From the NCBI GenBank assembly GCA_026419785.1, contig JAODTK010005569.1, positions 62,001 to 126,000 of the forward strand: a DNA stretch of 64,000 nucleotides. The letters run 5' to 3'. The translations under genes were made by a program, and so were the position numbers. The stretch comes from Sclerodactyla briareus. Lineage: Eukaryota; Echinodermata; Holothuroidea; Dendrochirotida; Sclerodactylidae. Below the pieces are notes generated by a model that was not told the DNA's origin, did no database searches, and saw only the letters and a program-made list of their open reading frames with translations. Below, one piece after another: positions 1-10,599 of this stretch; positions within the stretch are counted from its first letter, which is position 1, and each line of letters opens with the position of its first letter.

Positions 1-13
1 ACGGAAACTCAGG

Positions 14-888
14 ATGAAGCGCTCCGATAACAATTACTTACGTAAAATTTATTTTGATCTCGAACACCCCGCCAGTTTCGGTGGTGCTGAAAAACTATAC
101 ACCGAAGTTAAAAACGAAGGCAAACATGACATTTCAAGACAGGATATCAGGGATTGGTTAAAAGGACAGGATGCGTATACTCTACACAAACCAGCGAGAA
201 GACACTTTCCGAGGAATCGAGTAATTGTTAGCTCGATCAACCATCAATGGGAGTTAGATCTGGTAGACATGACTTCACTTTCTCGTCAAAATAAGGGATA
301 TAGGTTTCTCTAACATGCATTGACGTATTATCAAAGTATGAGAGGTTTAATAGAACTCTCAAGTCGAAAATGTGGAAATATTTCACGCATAACAATACCC
401 GTCGATATATTGATATTCTACCACGATTGGTTGAGGGGTACAATAATTCATATCACCGATCTATCAAAATGCGCCCTAGTGAAGTTAGTGAAGATAATGA
501 AGGGCGCGTATGGGAAACTCTGTATGGCTCAAGTAATGCTCGCCCCAGCAAATTCAAGTTTGAAATAGGGGAGAAAGTTAGAATATCTAAATCAAAGCTA
601 AGGTTCGAAAAAGGTTATTTACCAAACTGGAGCGAGGAAATTTTTACAATCGTCGAACGAAAACAATCAGTCCTTCCCACATACAAGTTAATTGATTGGG
701 GTGGTGACGTTATTCAAGGAACTTTCTATGAAAATGAACTACAAGGTGTCAATGTTGACCAGAGGTCTCTTCAAGGTGGAAAAGGTTTTGAAGAAGAGAA
801 ACGCGGGGGACAAATGGAATATTTCGTTAAATGGATGGGGTATCATGCAAAGTTCAACAGTTGGGTTTTTGACATCGATAAAGTATGA
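14..888 (+). pseudogene. Polinton integrase (retroviral-like, with chromodomain), core deleted
   Basis: Retroviral-type DDE integrase that inserts Polinton DNA into the host genome. Bases 14-310 encode the typical N-terminal region (HPASFGG, PRNRVIV) and the first catalytic Asp in the LDLVDM segment. A one-base shift occurs near 310, followed by a short stretch to about 339. The frame then jumps directly to the ERFNRTL segment at 340-360, which carries the catalytic Glu. The usual ~75 residues in between, including the second catalytic Asp, are missing. The C-terminal part continues to 888 and ends with a chromodomain (YFVKWMGY near 820). The stop TGA overlaps the next start codon in an ATGA arrangement. 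The start at 14 fits the family N-terminus. Identity is secure; loss of activity is inferred from the missing Asp. Confidence 0.9.
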
Positions 889-1621
889 TGGCGTCTCATT
901 TCTACGTCACGCTGCCTAGTAACAGCTCTCATCAATATTTTCCGATCAATACGCTCTCTAGTTTTACGACGCAGTTAGCAGAGCCTATTAATTTAACAGG
1001 AGCTTGGGAAGTCGCGCTTTGTGAAATTCAATATCCGTTTAATTGGTATAATATAACGGAGGAAAACTGTGCGTTTAGCATCAACGACACTGACTTATGT
1101 GTACCAACGGGTTATTATGACATTCCGCAGAATGTAATAGAGGCAATCTATAATCACTGGCTGAAGATGACCGCAACTACGTTAAACTGCATGTTGATAA
1201 ATATTCACGGAAACAACGGTGAGACTGAGAAAGACCTATAACTGAATTTGAAGAAATTTGGGGCGCTGTTTGGCTTTCTGCCGGAAACTACTCTCCATGA
1301 ACCACGCACAGTGAGCGAAATGGATGCGGATGTGCATGGAGGCATTACCTGTTTCTTCGTGTACACGGATATAGTGGAACACCAGAGAGTGGGGGATTCC
1401 CACGTGCCGCTTTTACGTGTCGTTGAAATCGGGGATAAACGTCCTGGTGATCATATAACGTTTCCTATACAAACCCTCACTACATTCCGGTCAAATCGAA
1501 GAAAATAACGAACATAAAAATAGATTCAAGGAATGATCTCGGCAAAGTTATCCCATTTCGACGTGGGCGCGTGATCGTGGAATTTCACTTTCGACAGAGT
1601 AAATCATCATTCTTCTGTTAA
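885..1621 (+). CDS. Conserved Polinton structural-type protein, candidate minor capsid (frameshifted)
   Basis: The N-terminus HFYVTLPSNSS, followed by a TGAWEVALCEIQYP segment, is a pattern I associate with a protein conserved beside the capsid genes of animal Polintons. Three frames are needed: 885 to about 1240, about 1248-1470, and 1472-1621. The last frame gives a C-terminus with HYIPV and VIVEFHFR strings and stops at 1619-1621, two bases before the next ATG. Total length is about 245 residues. Position in the late cluster suggests a virion component; a single-jelly-roll penton-like role is possible, but I see no decisive motif. No in-frame stop was found once the shifts are allowed for. 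The start is ATG 885 or 888, overlapping the integrase stop. Confidence 0.68.
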
Positions 1622-1623
1622 CC

Positions 1624-2010
1624 ATGAAGAGCCCATACGAAGACTATTACCTACGCAAGGTTGGACGCGGTACCCCTGTATTTGTTGGTTACGCTAACCA
1701 GAAGAGTCATGGCCTCGGCGGGATATTAGGACGTTTAGCTCGATCTGCACTTCCTTTCTTGAAACGAGGTGTGCGTGAATTGGGTAAACAGGCCTTGTAT
1801 ACAGGTAGTGAGATCGTGAACGATACCCTACAAGGCGAACATATAAAATCTGCTACGAAACGACGCCTCGGTCAGGCAGGACAACGACTGGCAACGCGAA
1901 TTTTGGACAGGCCGAAAACGAAACCAATAAAAAGGAAGGCACGAGGAAAACCAGTCAGAACACCTCGTGTCAAGAGAGCGAGAAGGTCTCCCGACATCTT
2001 CGATTCATAA
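1624..2010 (+). CDS. Small basic virion-core-like protein (adenovirus pX/pVI-like)
   Basis: This is the only Polinton gene here with a fully intact frame: 128 residues, two bases after the preceding stop and six before the capsid start. The N-terminus has the family string SPYEDYYL followed by GRGTPVF. A glycine-rich, amphipathic-looking segment follows (GLGGILGRLARSALPFL, residues about 31-47). The C-terminal third is strongly basic (runs such as KRKARGK and RVKRARR), suggesting DNA binding. Known: Polintons and adintoviruses carry small basic proteins compared with adenovirus core or membrane-active proteins. A role in DNA condensation or membrane interaction is inferred from composition and position only. 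Confidence 0.7.
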   Translation: MKSPYEDYYLRKVGRGTPVFVGYANQKSHGLGGILGRLARSALPFLKRGVRELGKQALYTGSEIVNDTLQGEHIKSATKRRLGQAGQRLATRILDRPKTKPIKRKARGKPVRTPRVKRARRSPDIFDS

Positions 2011-2015
2011 TCACC

Positions 2016-3329
2016 ATGGCGTTCGTTCATAACACATCGTGCGAATGTGCGAAGAGCGAATTGGATTTATTCGCCATACCGCCTACCCAGACGAGTATCA
2101 CGAAAGGTAATTGGATACAATATCACCCTCCACCAATATTACTGATTCCGCCCCTATCCAGTTTACCGTGCAGGGGTCTACCGGGGACTATCTCGATCTT
2201 TCCCAAACAATACTGAACGGGAGAGCTAAAATCGTACAAGGTAACGGCGATGATCTACCCAACGATGCTAATGTGGGACCTGCAAACCTTACGCTCCAGT
2301 CGCTTTTCTCCGAAGTAGACGTTACGCTGAACGACCGACTCGTTACACCATCAACCAACACCTACCCTTACCGCGCTATGATGGAGACTTTGCTTACCTC
2401 CGGACCTGCAGCGAAGAATTCTCAGTTAACCGGAAGTCTATTTTACAAGGATGTCGCGGGCAAAATGGATTCGTGTAATCCTCACGCTGCGCAAGACGTG
2501 GTGAACCAAGGACTCAACGAACGCTATCAATTTATTAAGAATAGCAAAATTGTGGATTTGGTAGGACCCCTACATTGCGATGTATTCTTTCAAGAAAAGC
2601 TGCTACTTGGTGGTGTGGAACTCAAGTTGAAATTACACCGGAGCAAGAATGAATTTTGTTTGATGTCAGGAGCGGCTAATGCCGATTTTAAAGTACAGAT
2701 CGTGGATGCATCCATCTTTGTACGACAAGGTGAAACTCCACCCGGAGGTGGCTCTGGCTCATGCTAAAGCGCTGGAGCATGGCACTGCAAAGTATCCCAT
2801 TCAACATGTGGAAGTTACAACGCTGTCCATTCTCCGAGGTAACTTGGCGTTCACGCGAGAAAGTCTATTTCTAGGCAACCTACCAAAGCGAATTGTATTG
2901 GCCTGCGTGGACACGGAGGCATTCAACGGTGCTTACAACAAAAACCCGTTCAACTTTCATCACCACGATTGAACTTTTAGCTTTGTACGTAGACGGCGAG
3001 CAGATGCCTGGAAACCACTACGGCCTCATTTTAATGACGGCAACTACATTATGGCATATCAGACTCTATTCCTGTTTAAATATATGTTCAACGATAAGGG
3101 GAATCAGATCAATCGCAGCGACTACGCACGCGGGTACACTTTGTATGCCTTTGACATGTCGCCTGACCTGGCTAATGGAGGCCATTTCAATCTACGAAAG
3201 AATGTTAATGTCCGTCTTGAAATGCAGTTCGACCATGCCCTAGCTAGAAGCGTTAATGTTATTGTGTATGCCGAGTACGACGCAGACATTGAAGTGGACA
3301 AGACCCGTAATGTTTTCATAGACTTTTAA
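2016..3329 (+). CDS. Polinton major capsid protein, double jelly roll (frameshifted)
   Basis: Hexon-like major capsid protein, about 435 residues, forming the trimeric capsomers of the predicted Polinton virion. In animal genomes this family is often labelled F54H12.2-like. The N-terminus carries a CECAKSELDLF segment with PPTQTSI. The longest clean block (2111-2767) covers TYPYRAMMETLL and a DVFFQEKLLL region; later blocks carry HVEVTTLSILRGN, LYVDGEQMPG and the C-terminal YAEYDADIEVD, ending at TAA 3327-3329. At least four frame changes are needed, near 2110, 2750, 2970 and 3030. No in-frame nonsense change appears in the correct frames. The next gene starts at the very next base. The start at 2016 gives the conserved N-terminus. 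Confidence 0.9.
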
Positions 3330-3854
3330 ATGGATACTGTTCAGCTGTTACGGTGTATGAGGGCGGATCCCTTTGCGAATGGAATTTTCAGCGGTTGTGT
3401 TCCCAGCAGACTGTTTACCTCAGCAAATAGTTGATTTACCGTGTGGAATCATCGCCAATACCGACGATAGAGTGGGACCCGGCACACATTGGGTTGCGAT
3501 GTATATCGATGAAGACGGAGGAGATTTTTTCGACTCATTCAGACGCTCCCCTGAAGAAAACTCTCCCTATTTCATGAAATTTCCACAGAACATTGGTCAC
3601 ATACCGCATTAGAGTAAAGAACATCAATACTAGTCCATTCTCAAACCGTTTGCGGTCAGCATTGCCTATTTTATTTGCTCCATAGATGTCGAGGACTGGC
3701 AATGCAGTCTATCGTAGAACAGTGTACTGGGAATCATGAACTAAATGATGTTTTAGTTAACCAATTTATAGAGAAGTTATACGACATAGAAATCCCAATA
3801 AGCGATAATGAGTACATCGTTTCACAGATTGCTAGAGTGTTTTTCCATAAGTAG
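3330..3854 (+). CDS. Adenain-like cysteine protease (frameshifted)
   Basis: Adenovirus-type (C5-like) maturation protease that would process virion proteins. The start ATG 3330 directly follows the capsid stop. The N-terminal region includes CMRADPFA. The catalytic His lies in GTHW at 3481-3492. The catalytic Cys lies in VCGQHC (3648-3665), the typical active-site block, followed by LFYLLHRCRG. The C-terminus ends at TAG 3852-3854. At least three frame changes are needed, near 3400, 3590 and 3645. Both main catalytic residues are present. Length of about 175 residues is usual for Polinton proteases. Confidence 0.87.
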
Positions 3855-4514
3855 GGGTGTCGAGCTCCGAAAAGGCTCATTTGCTCACATGAATCCGAAG
3901 CTGATACTCCATTTACCTGTGTGATCGCAGGACCCACTGGTTGTGGTAAAACTCAATTCGTGAAGAAAATCCTAACCCAAGATGTCATCGATGGAGCGCC
4001 TGAAAAAAATGTATACTGTTATGGCGAATATCAACCAGCTTTTGTGGAAATGTCTGACGCCGTACCTGAAATCAGTTTTATTGAAGGCCTACCGGCGAAT
4101 CTGGAGGAAAATTTCGACCCACGAACAGAACTTAGCAATGGGCGATGTCATGACGTCACACGGCAATGACAAACGCATAACAGATTTATTTTCGAAGGGG
4201 TCCATCACAGGAACATCTCGGTCATTTATATTCTACAAAATTCCTTCTACGGTGCCAAGGAAACTCGGACGATTACGCTGTACGCTCACTACATTGTTTT
4301 ATTCAAGAATCCGAGGGACAAAACCCAAGTTATCAATCTGGCAAAACAAATGTATCCTGGTAAAGTCAAATTTATGCAGGAAGCTTTTGCAGATGCGACT
4401 AAGAAACCTTTTGGATATTTGTTTATAGATTTGAAACCCTATACGGGAGAAGATTTTCGATTGCGCACGAATATTTTTCCAAGTGAAACGATGTATGCCT
4501 ATCTTCCAAAGTGA
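3855..4514 (+). CDS. Genome-packaging ATPase, FtsK/HerA type (frameshifted)
   Basis: P-loop ATPase expected to pump the element's DNA into capsids. The Walker A motif GPTGCGKT is at 3930-3953. It is followed by a KNVYCYGEYQPA segment, by a region around 4140-4200 with KRITDLFSKG, and by blocks with HYIVLFKNPRDK and GYLFIDLKP typical of Polinton packaging ATPases. The stop is at 4512-4514. Frame changes are needed between Walker A and the sensor region (about 4110-4140) and again near 4200. The start codon is unclear: the Walker A frame is open back to the protease stop but has no ATG, and an ATG at 3889 is out of frame. About 215 residues, normal for the family. Confidence 0.87.
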
Positions 4515-4600
4515 TAAATACTTCAGCACAGTAACGACGGGTCTCATTATTGCTCGAATGGGTACAATGGCACCATCAGCTCAAGTTCGACTTCGGAACC

Positions 4601-4919
4601 ATGCACCAGAAATTAATTTTCTTGACAAAATGTTCACCCTCACAACGGAAAGCTTTTCTACAGAAGGCAGACCCTAAGTTGGTGACCACTCTTTGTGAAT
4701 GCGCCGCTAATGTCGTAAAAGGGAATGTGCCATTGACGCGTCCCCAGAAAGCAAAACTGTCACGCTACCGTAAACATCTGAGGGACCTCTCTGATAAAAG
4801 ATATCGAACAAGAAGAGGAAGACATTCTAGTCCAAAGAGGCGGCTTCTTGAGTTACTTTTTTGAAACCTATAGTTCAATCTCTAGGAGGTTGCTACTCGG
4901 AGCAGTTTTACCAAAATAA
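4601..4919 (+). CDS. Small conserved Polinton protein, basic with hydrophobic tail (frameshifted)
   Basis: The frame from ATG 4601 gives a family-like pattern: a short N-terminus, then LVTTLCECAANVVKGNVPLT, then a Lys/Arg-rich helix (SRYRKHLRDL). A one-base shift near 4830 restores a glycine-containing hydrophobic tail (RGGFL) that ends at TAA 4917-4919. I recognise the pattern as a small protein found beside the ATPase in many animal Polintons; its function is not established. A minor virion or core protein is a reasonable guess. The ORF can be read upstream to 4550, but the ATG at 4601 fits the family start better. Confidence 0.6.
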
Positions 4920-4923
4920 CAGC

Positions 4924-5684
4924 ATGCAATTTGCGAAGAAATGGTTCTACTGCCACAGGATGTTGCGAGAGTTGTCAACGCCAGTAAACGGGATAAGACT
5001 TATTCGAGAGTAGGCCAGCTGGATGGAGCGATGAAAGTCGCCTTGGAGAGAAGACTGTCGATTCATGAGAAGATTGATACGTACAATCAAGTTTTACAGC
5101 GCTACCTGGACGCGGGGAGAGCAGCGGACGCGCGTCAGCTTGAATATCGTCAATTCGCTCAAAAACAACCCGAGCAGCAGTGATAACCAGAGCAACGGTG
5201 CTGATGACGACCCTACGACAACGGCAGACGGTGCCAAAAGTGACCATACCAGATATATTCATGGAACTCATTCAAAAGTTTCCAAAGTCGCTAAAGGGTA
5301 AGGCTAAAATACTTTCTGAATACTTGGATGCACAGCGCGTTTCTAGCGATATGCCCGTTATAGGGTTGGAAACCCTACAGGGGAATTAATATACAAGGGG
5401 AAACGGTTAAGGGTTCTAACCTGACAGATCTCATGCTGGATGCATTACAATCGCGAAACAGTTTAATCCAGTGGGTTGGCAACGTTTCCTACATGGGCTC
5501 ACCAATATAATTTTCCTGAAGCATATGTCGGGAATTTAAAACGTCGTGAAATTATGCAGGAATTGAAAGAAAAGGGTGTTCAGGGTGATGTTTTCGAACT
5601 TTCACCACCCCGATCAAGGGGAAAAAGCCTAGACCGACGAAGAGACGTAAATCTCTCAAATGGGATTCTTGTAAACTTTTTTAA
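4924..5684 (+). CDS. Conserved Polinton protein of unknown function (frameshifted)
   Basis: Starts four bases after the preceding stop. The N-terminus FAKK-MVLLPQDV and a region rich in Gln, Glu and Lys (QVLQRYLDAGR) resemble a Polinton protein family carried between the ATPase and the polymerase. A low-complexity acidic/Thr-rich linker follows near 5170-5240, then a LKGKAKIL segment, a segment with VKGSNLTDLMLDAL near 5405-5450, and a basic C-terminus ending at TAA 5682-5684. At least five frame changes are needed. No catalytic motif is visible. The C-terminal segment may be a small DNA- or protein-binding module. Confidence 0.58.
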
Positions 5685-5962
5685 TGTAAATACTTTCAAT
5701 ATTTTTATGTTTTTGGAGTGAATTAATTTATTCTTACGACCATGTTTGTTTTGTAATATTAAAAGATTTGTATATGGAAGACTTACCTTGTATATATTTC
5801 CGAGGTATAATCCAGAAGAATAAGAACACGTAAATTCAACACAAAACAATAACAAAAATGCTTGTTTGAGAAATTGCGATGAGCAAATCTCTCTGGAGAT
5901 TTTGGTGGCCCTTAAAAGAGCCGTTTGTTTTGGACGGAGCAACTCCAATGCAGGAGCAAACC

Positions 5963-6390
5963 CTATTCGTGGTATATATCCTCGTACCTCGGAGGAGGCG
6001 GTGTCGCTGGCTGCGGTGGGGGTGGTGGCGGCTCATGCGGTGCACCCCCCTGTACGATGGCTGCTCCCTCCATAATGGTGTCGAAGATTGGATTTATACC
6101 GTCCCGTATCTGCGGCAAGAGCCTAAACGCACCACTGAAGGGTCCTCTTTTGTAGCTCCCGGAGTTGTTTCGGCTAGCTCCCCACTTCTTTCGATAATTG
6201 ACTGATAAATTAACTGTTGTATTATTTCTTGATCACGGATCCACCGTTCTTGGTCTGGATCCTGGTGACGACGCTCGTCCCTCCCTGGTACTTGGCGAGC
6301 GGCTCGCCGAAAAAATTGTGTGATGCGGGTCTGCCTGATTGTCTGAGTGTAATGAATCTGGAGAAAATGAGCTCCCTTAAATTCAGTCAT
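5963..6390 (-). CDS. Small Polinton protein ending in a proline-rich PPxY-type motif (frameshifted)
   Basis: Read on the minus strand from ATG at 6390. About the first 80 residues are polar and basic/Gln-rich, with predicted helices (RTRITQFFRRAAR, then a Glu/Gln-rich stretch). One frame change near 6145 joins this to a C-terminal part with LLPQIRDGINPIFDTIMEG. A proline run follows, with PPPPRYEDIY immediately before the stop at 5963-5965. PPRY matches the PPxY consensus bound by WW-domain ubiquitin ligases, used by several viruses as a late domain and found in adenovirus protein VI. The function here is inference. It is convergent with the late cluster and lies downstream of the polymerase. 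I cannot name the family. Confidence 0.5.
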
Positions 6391-6510
6391 ACAAAATATA
6401 TTGTACACTCACACTCGTTCATTTATTTACATAATTGGTAGTATTAGATTTATGAAGCAATGTAACTTGCATGCGATGTACATAATTGATCGTGTTAGAA
6501 TAAATTTGCG

Positions 6511-6750
6511 TTAAATAACGTCTTTATGCTTGTGTACTATTTTATAATGCAGAATGTTTGAATGTAAAATTATTACTATGCTCCGTGGGCCGTTATCCAC
6601 GATTGGATTCTTACTCCCGAGATTATAGTCCAATATAACCATATCAACGTGGGGCCACTTTCCTCCACGAATTGTTGTGTGGTGTTTGGAAATTTTAAAC
6701 ATAGTGTTTAGCTTATAAAACTTTGTTCCAAACATTTCAGAGTGCACCAC
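6511..6750 (-). CDS. Hypothetical 79-residue ORF between polymerase and PPxY gene
   Basis: An intact short minus-strand frame, AT-rich, in the gap between the polymerase stop (6779) and the next minus-strand gene. It has no motif I recognise. It could be a chance frame in the intergenic region. Confidence 0.15.
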   Translation of the reverse strand: MVHSEMFGTKFYKLNTMFKISKHHTTIRGGKWPHVDMVILDYNLGSKNPIVDNGPRSIVIILHSNILHYKIVHKHKDVI

Positions 6751-6778
6751 TAGCCAATTACCTCAAGCTACCCTCCCC

Positions 6779-9700
6779 TCACATATATCCATAGGGGACT
6801 GTCCTGAAGTCTTTAAGAATTACTCTCTTGTCATAAACCACCCTGTAATCCTTACGGAATGGTTTATTTACAATTTTCCGTCTTTTCACGTCCCTAGTTA
6901 TTTTATGCGTTTCCATGACAGTTACTGGTGGGCAGTGGACTTTATCCTCATTGGACTTCACCAGCATACAGACAGTGTCAAAATTAACTTTTTTACTGTT
7001 CTGATATTCAGTGTGATGCTCGCACCTTACATACAGACTTCCCGCTATCCAAAGTGTAGGCGTAATTCTTGGGCCTCCGGTACAAAAACACAGCTATGTA
7101 GTTTCCATCTTTAGGACTGATCTCGTCTGTCAGCTCACCTGAATAGTCGCCGGTCGGAGATTGAAATTCCCCGGCTTACAGTATAAATGATACTATCAGT
7201 ATCAAAATAGAGCACTCGTTCCTGGAGCTGCCCCTCCAAGCACACCATATAGCCGTAAGCGTGCATGGCAGGTGGTAAATGCGGCGATGACGACATTGAC
7301 ACGTGGGTTAGATGAAGCGAAAGACGAGTTCTCCTTGTAGCGCCCCACAGGATACGAACAATACTTGTTAGTGTAGGGGTATAAAAGAGCAAAAGTCGAC
7401 GTACTTGAATCTTGATCCCCGTTTCGACTTCATGAAAAAGCTTTCCATCCATTGGTCCTCCCTCCAAAAATGCAGCCCGCGGTTCCAAAGGTCTTAAGTT
7501 CCTCGGAACAGCTTCCAACTTTTGTTTCATTTCTCTGGTAGGGATGCCTTGCCGCTAGTTCCATCATGTTCCCACATCTCAATGTAGGTGTACCTCGGGA
7601 ATGTTTCCTGTAGGAATTTCCTCCTTTTTTCAGTGCGCTGGTTCAACTCACCCATGGTTTTTTCTACCTTAGGATTGATGGTATCCGCTTCATAACAGTG
7701 AAGACATCCGTGCCAAAAGCACCCATTTAAACTCGAAAATATTTTACCGCGTTGCGTCACACCCGTCCACTTTATAGGGGCCAAATTGCAGTTCCCCGCC
7801 GTTTTCTGCGTGCGGATATGAATGTTTCTCACTAGGCTCTGCGTAGACAACCTTGACCTGCAGCGTATGACGTTTCTTCTCAGCTGGTATTCAAAACAGC
7901 ATAGGAATTTGGGCTCTGAGAAAGTTTCTTCTAAATACGAGGTTTCATGCAGAGGCATGTAATACAATGTTGACGGATCTACACCCGCTATTAGCGTGGT
8001 CACTTCCTCTGATTCTGATCATCTTTGCCCTGATCCACTTCGATGTCTTTGAGAGTTTGTTCCATGAAAAGACTGCGAATACTAGGAACACTGGCGAAGA
8101 ATATCAACGTCACTGATACGATACTCCACATTCTTCCGAAAATCAAACACTGCCTCCTCTTTCAACTTGTGTTGTGCCATTCAAAGAAACATGCTCTCCC
8201 TGACTGACATGGAGTTGGGGGAAACATTCTCTGCGGAGGTAGAGGACCTACGTATAGGACTGGTTCTCTGTTCTATGGAAAAGGAGGAGGAAAGTACCCT
8301 TTTTCCAGTTCGTCAATCCCAAAGGTTTTTGGAAGGTCGGCTAGGGGCATGGGCAAAAAAAGTTCAATGAATCAATAAAACGTAAACCGCTTCTAGGAAG
8401 TTCTGGAGAGACATATTTTCCGCCAGAAGTGATAATTTTAGGGACATACCTCGAGTGATGACAAAGAGTCAAGTACAAAGTATCGTCAGAACCCTTTAAC
8501 AGTTATGGGCAACGAATGTGGCATTGTCGTGCTGAAGGCACCATGCACGAATTCCGCCTGTGCGAGTGGTCACCTTGGAAAATAGCATGCTTCTCTCTGC
8601 AGTAGACGCACTCATCCTCAAAGGGTGAGGCACAGTCCTCGCACACCTTCTGCGCCACGCATAAGTTGGGGACAGGTGTACTGTCTCCTGGGACGTCTCA
8701 AAGTCATAAAAAATGTAGGTAGGGGGCGTGCTTGGGATCGCCCGGGAGGAATTATCGCCGGGGTCCATTCCAGTTATCGCCTTCTTCCACATGGAACCGA
8801 AATAATGCAAATGGCGTATCCAACCGCCACCGTCGTCCCACAAAACTTTGCAGAAAAAATCTTCGCAATAACGATGCCTGGTAGTACTTGCCCTCCTTGT
8901 TTTGACGAGCTCACCACTCTTTCACAGTGTTTGCAAATGGACAGTCGCTCACACAGGGTCATCGAGTCTTTCGCTTTTGATTTCTTGCACATGTATTGCT
9001 AAAGCAGGTCTTATTTTTAAAATCGCGATTGCACTTGTCGCAGTGCGACCAGTCTGCGCCTCGGCGTTTGCAATTCCCAGTGTAACATACATTGCACGTA
9101 TGCTCACAGCTGTGCTTGGTGCGCTCATGTACAGCGTATTGTAAAGTGACAATAGAGCTACGACCATAGAACGCGTTTGGCTGTAGCAAATAGGTCGAAA
9201 TGTGCCTACGTCGTGATAGAATAAATAGATTGGTTTCCCTTTGCAAGATCCGGGCCTTTGAATAGAACATTGGGGTACCCAGGAACTCAGCACAATAATT
9301 TGATTACGTGTACCCAAGTACTCTTGGAAAGCGGCAATTCTGGGGGATTCCGCATTGACTCGGGGACCCCCGCATCTGCATGTAGTTGGGGGGGCTAGTT
9401 TTAACTGGATGTCATACCTAGCTTTATTGCCTTAATGTGGGGTGTTTATTATCGTGAGTGGCTACACAGTGGCAATGGGCCTGGCGCAACAAGAGTTTCC
9501 GCTCGTACTTGGGGATACGGATGACCATCGCTGCTTCTTAGGAACTCGTCCACATTCTTCGTACCGGTTGATAACCTGGGGCAATCCCTCCTCCACCACC
9601 AAGTCAGTTGAAGAATAACAAAGTTCATTTTGATGGAACCGTCAAGATAAAGGCTTTGATGCGATTACAGAACGCCCTCTATGTTGAGCCATATTGCTCA

Positions 9701-10529
9701 ACGGTGATCTTCTCGACGGCGGATCAATGGGAGCGCTATAGGCGTTGTCCAATTGGTCCGAAAGTATAATGACGCGGAGAATGTCGTGTCCAGACATGTT
9801 GTGGCCCTTGCGGATCAGTTAAATCGTCGAAAATTTTCGAGGAATTGCGGAAAGTTATCCACAGTAACATCTTATTGTCGCCCAAATAAAGTTTATGGCA
9901 AATCCATAGACACTTGCCCTTGGTACTTTTTACATTTCTTTCACTAATTTGAGAAATGGAATAATACTTGCGTTGCCTCAAGCTGGGCACGGGACGGCTG
10001 CACCCGTGGATGTAGAGCCCCCTCGTAATCTCTCCTGTTGCATGACTGGGACGGGGTATTGGTGGTATTGTCTCCTTTCGCCTCGGGCTGGGAGGGAGGA
10101 GTGGGTTGCAGGGTTGAAATAGCAGAGAGCATTTCCTCGTCGGTTATACCCTCCACGGCACCGTCGGTCATCAACCAGTCCAAGAGAAAATTGTCTGCCT
10201 CTGATTCAATCTGCGGCTCCGTTCTCTAACCAATAATTTAACCGTTCGCTGCAAATACAGAAAAAAAGGCAGAAGAGGGGGTAAATAACTGTGGATGTCT
10301 AGTTCATTTCCCTCTAACTTTAAAATATTCCCTACCCTTGGGGGGGGGGGGGGGAGAGGGCGGCTACCCATTAGTTAATAATAATAAAAAACAATATCTT
10401 ACCTTGATCAATGAATTGAGTAACGGTATCACCACCAGTTGTAAGCCATATTAAGGGCCGTTGAAGGAAGAGATCCTGCTGGGCATCAGTAAGCGTTTCC
10501 TCGACGATATCATCCAACTCCTCCAACAT
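6779..10529 (-). pseudogene. Protein-primed family B DNA polymerase (pPolB), internally deleted
   Basis: Replicative polymerase of the Polinton. On the minus strand: an acidic N-terminal region (about 10200-9950), a region with DDLTDPQGPQ near 9850, a Cys-rich zinc-binding segment at about 9130-8950 (CEHTC, CDKCNRDF, CKHCERVV), exonuclease motif YDFET at 8694-8708, a GCFWHGC block near 7720, and polymerase motif A in degraded form near 7380-7400. Motif C (DTDS) is at 7192-7203, and the C-terminus ends at 6779. The ~150 residues normally between motif A and the NVVIAAFTT block before motif C, including the conserved KL..NS..G motif B, are missing. Many one-base shifts are present. The N-terminal exon is probably separated by an intron. 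It cannot encode an active polymerase as read. Confidence 0.87.
10219..10402 (-). other. Candidate intron in the polymerase gene
   Basis: Read on the minus strand, a coding-like exon starting at ATG 10529 ends in CAAG followed by GTAAGAT, a near-consensus splice donor (GT at 10402-10401). The main polymerase frame reopens after a TTAG at about 10219, a plausible acceptor. The interval has stops in the coding frame and a 15-base G/C homopolymer at 10340-10354. The exact acceptor and phase are uncertain because of nearby indels. Confidence 0.45.
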
Positions 10530-10599
10530 GAAGCACTCAAAATTTTCCTCGTAAACCAGAATCCTTATGAAGTGAATACGTAACGAAAGCTAGAGCACA

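Noticed and set aside
5879-6205. 108-residue plus-strand frame over the PPxY gene
   Set aside because: The minus strand gives the proline-rich C-terminus with a stop at a sensible place and one small shift; the plus frame is a shadow.
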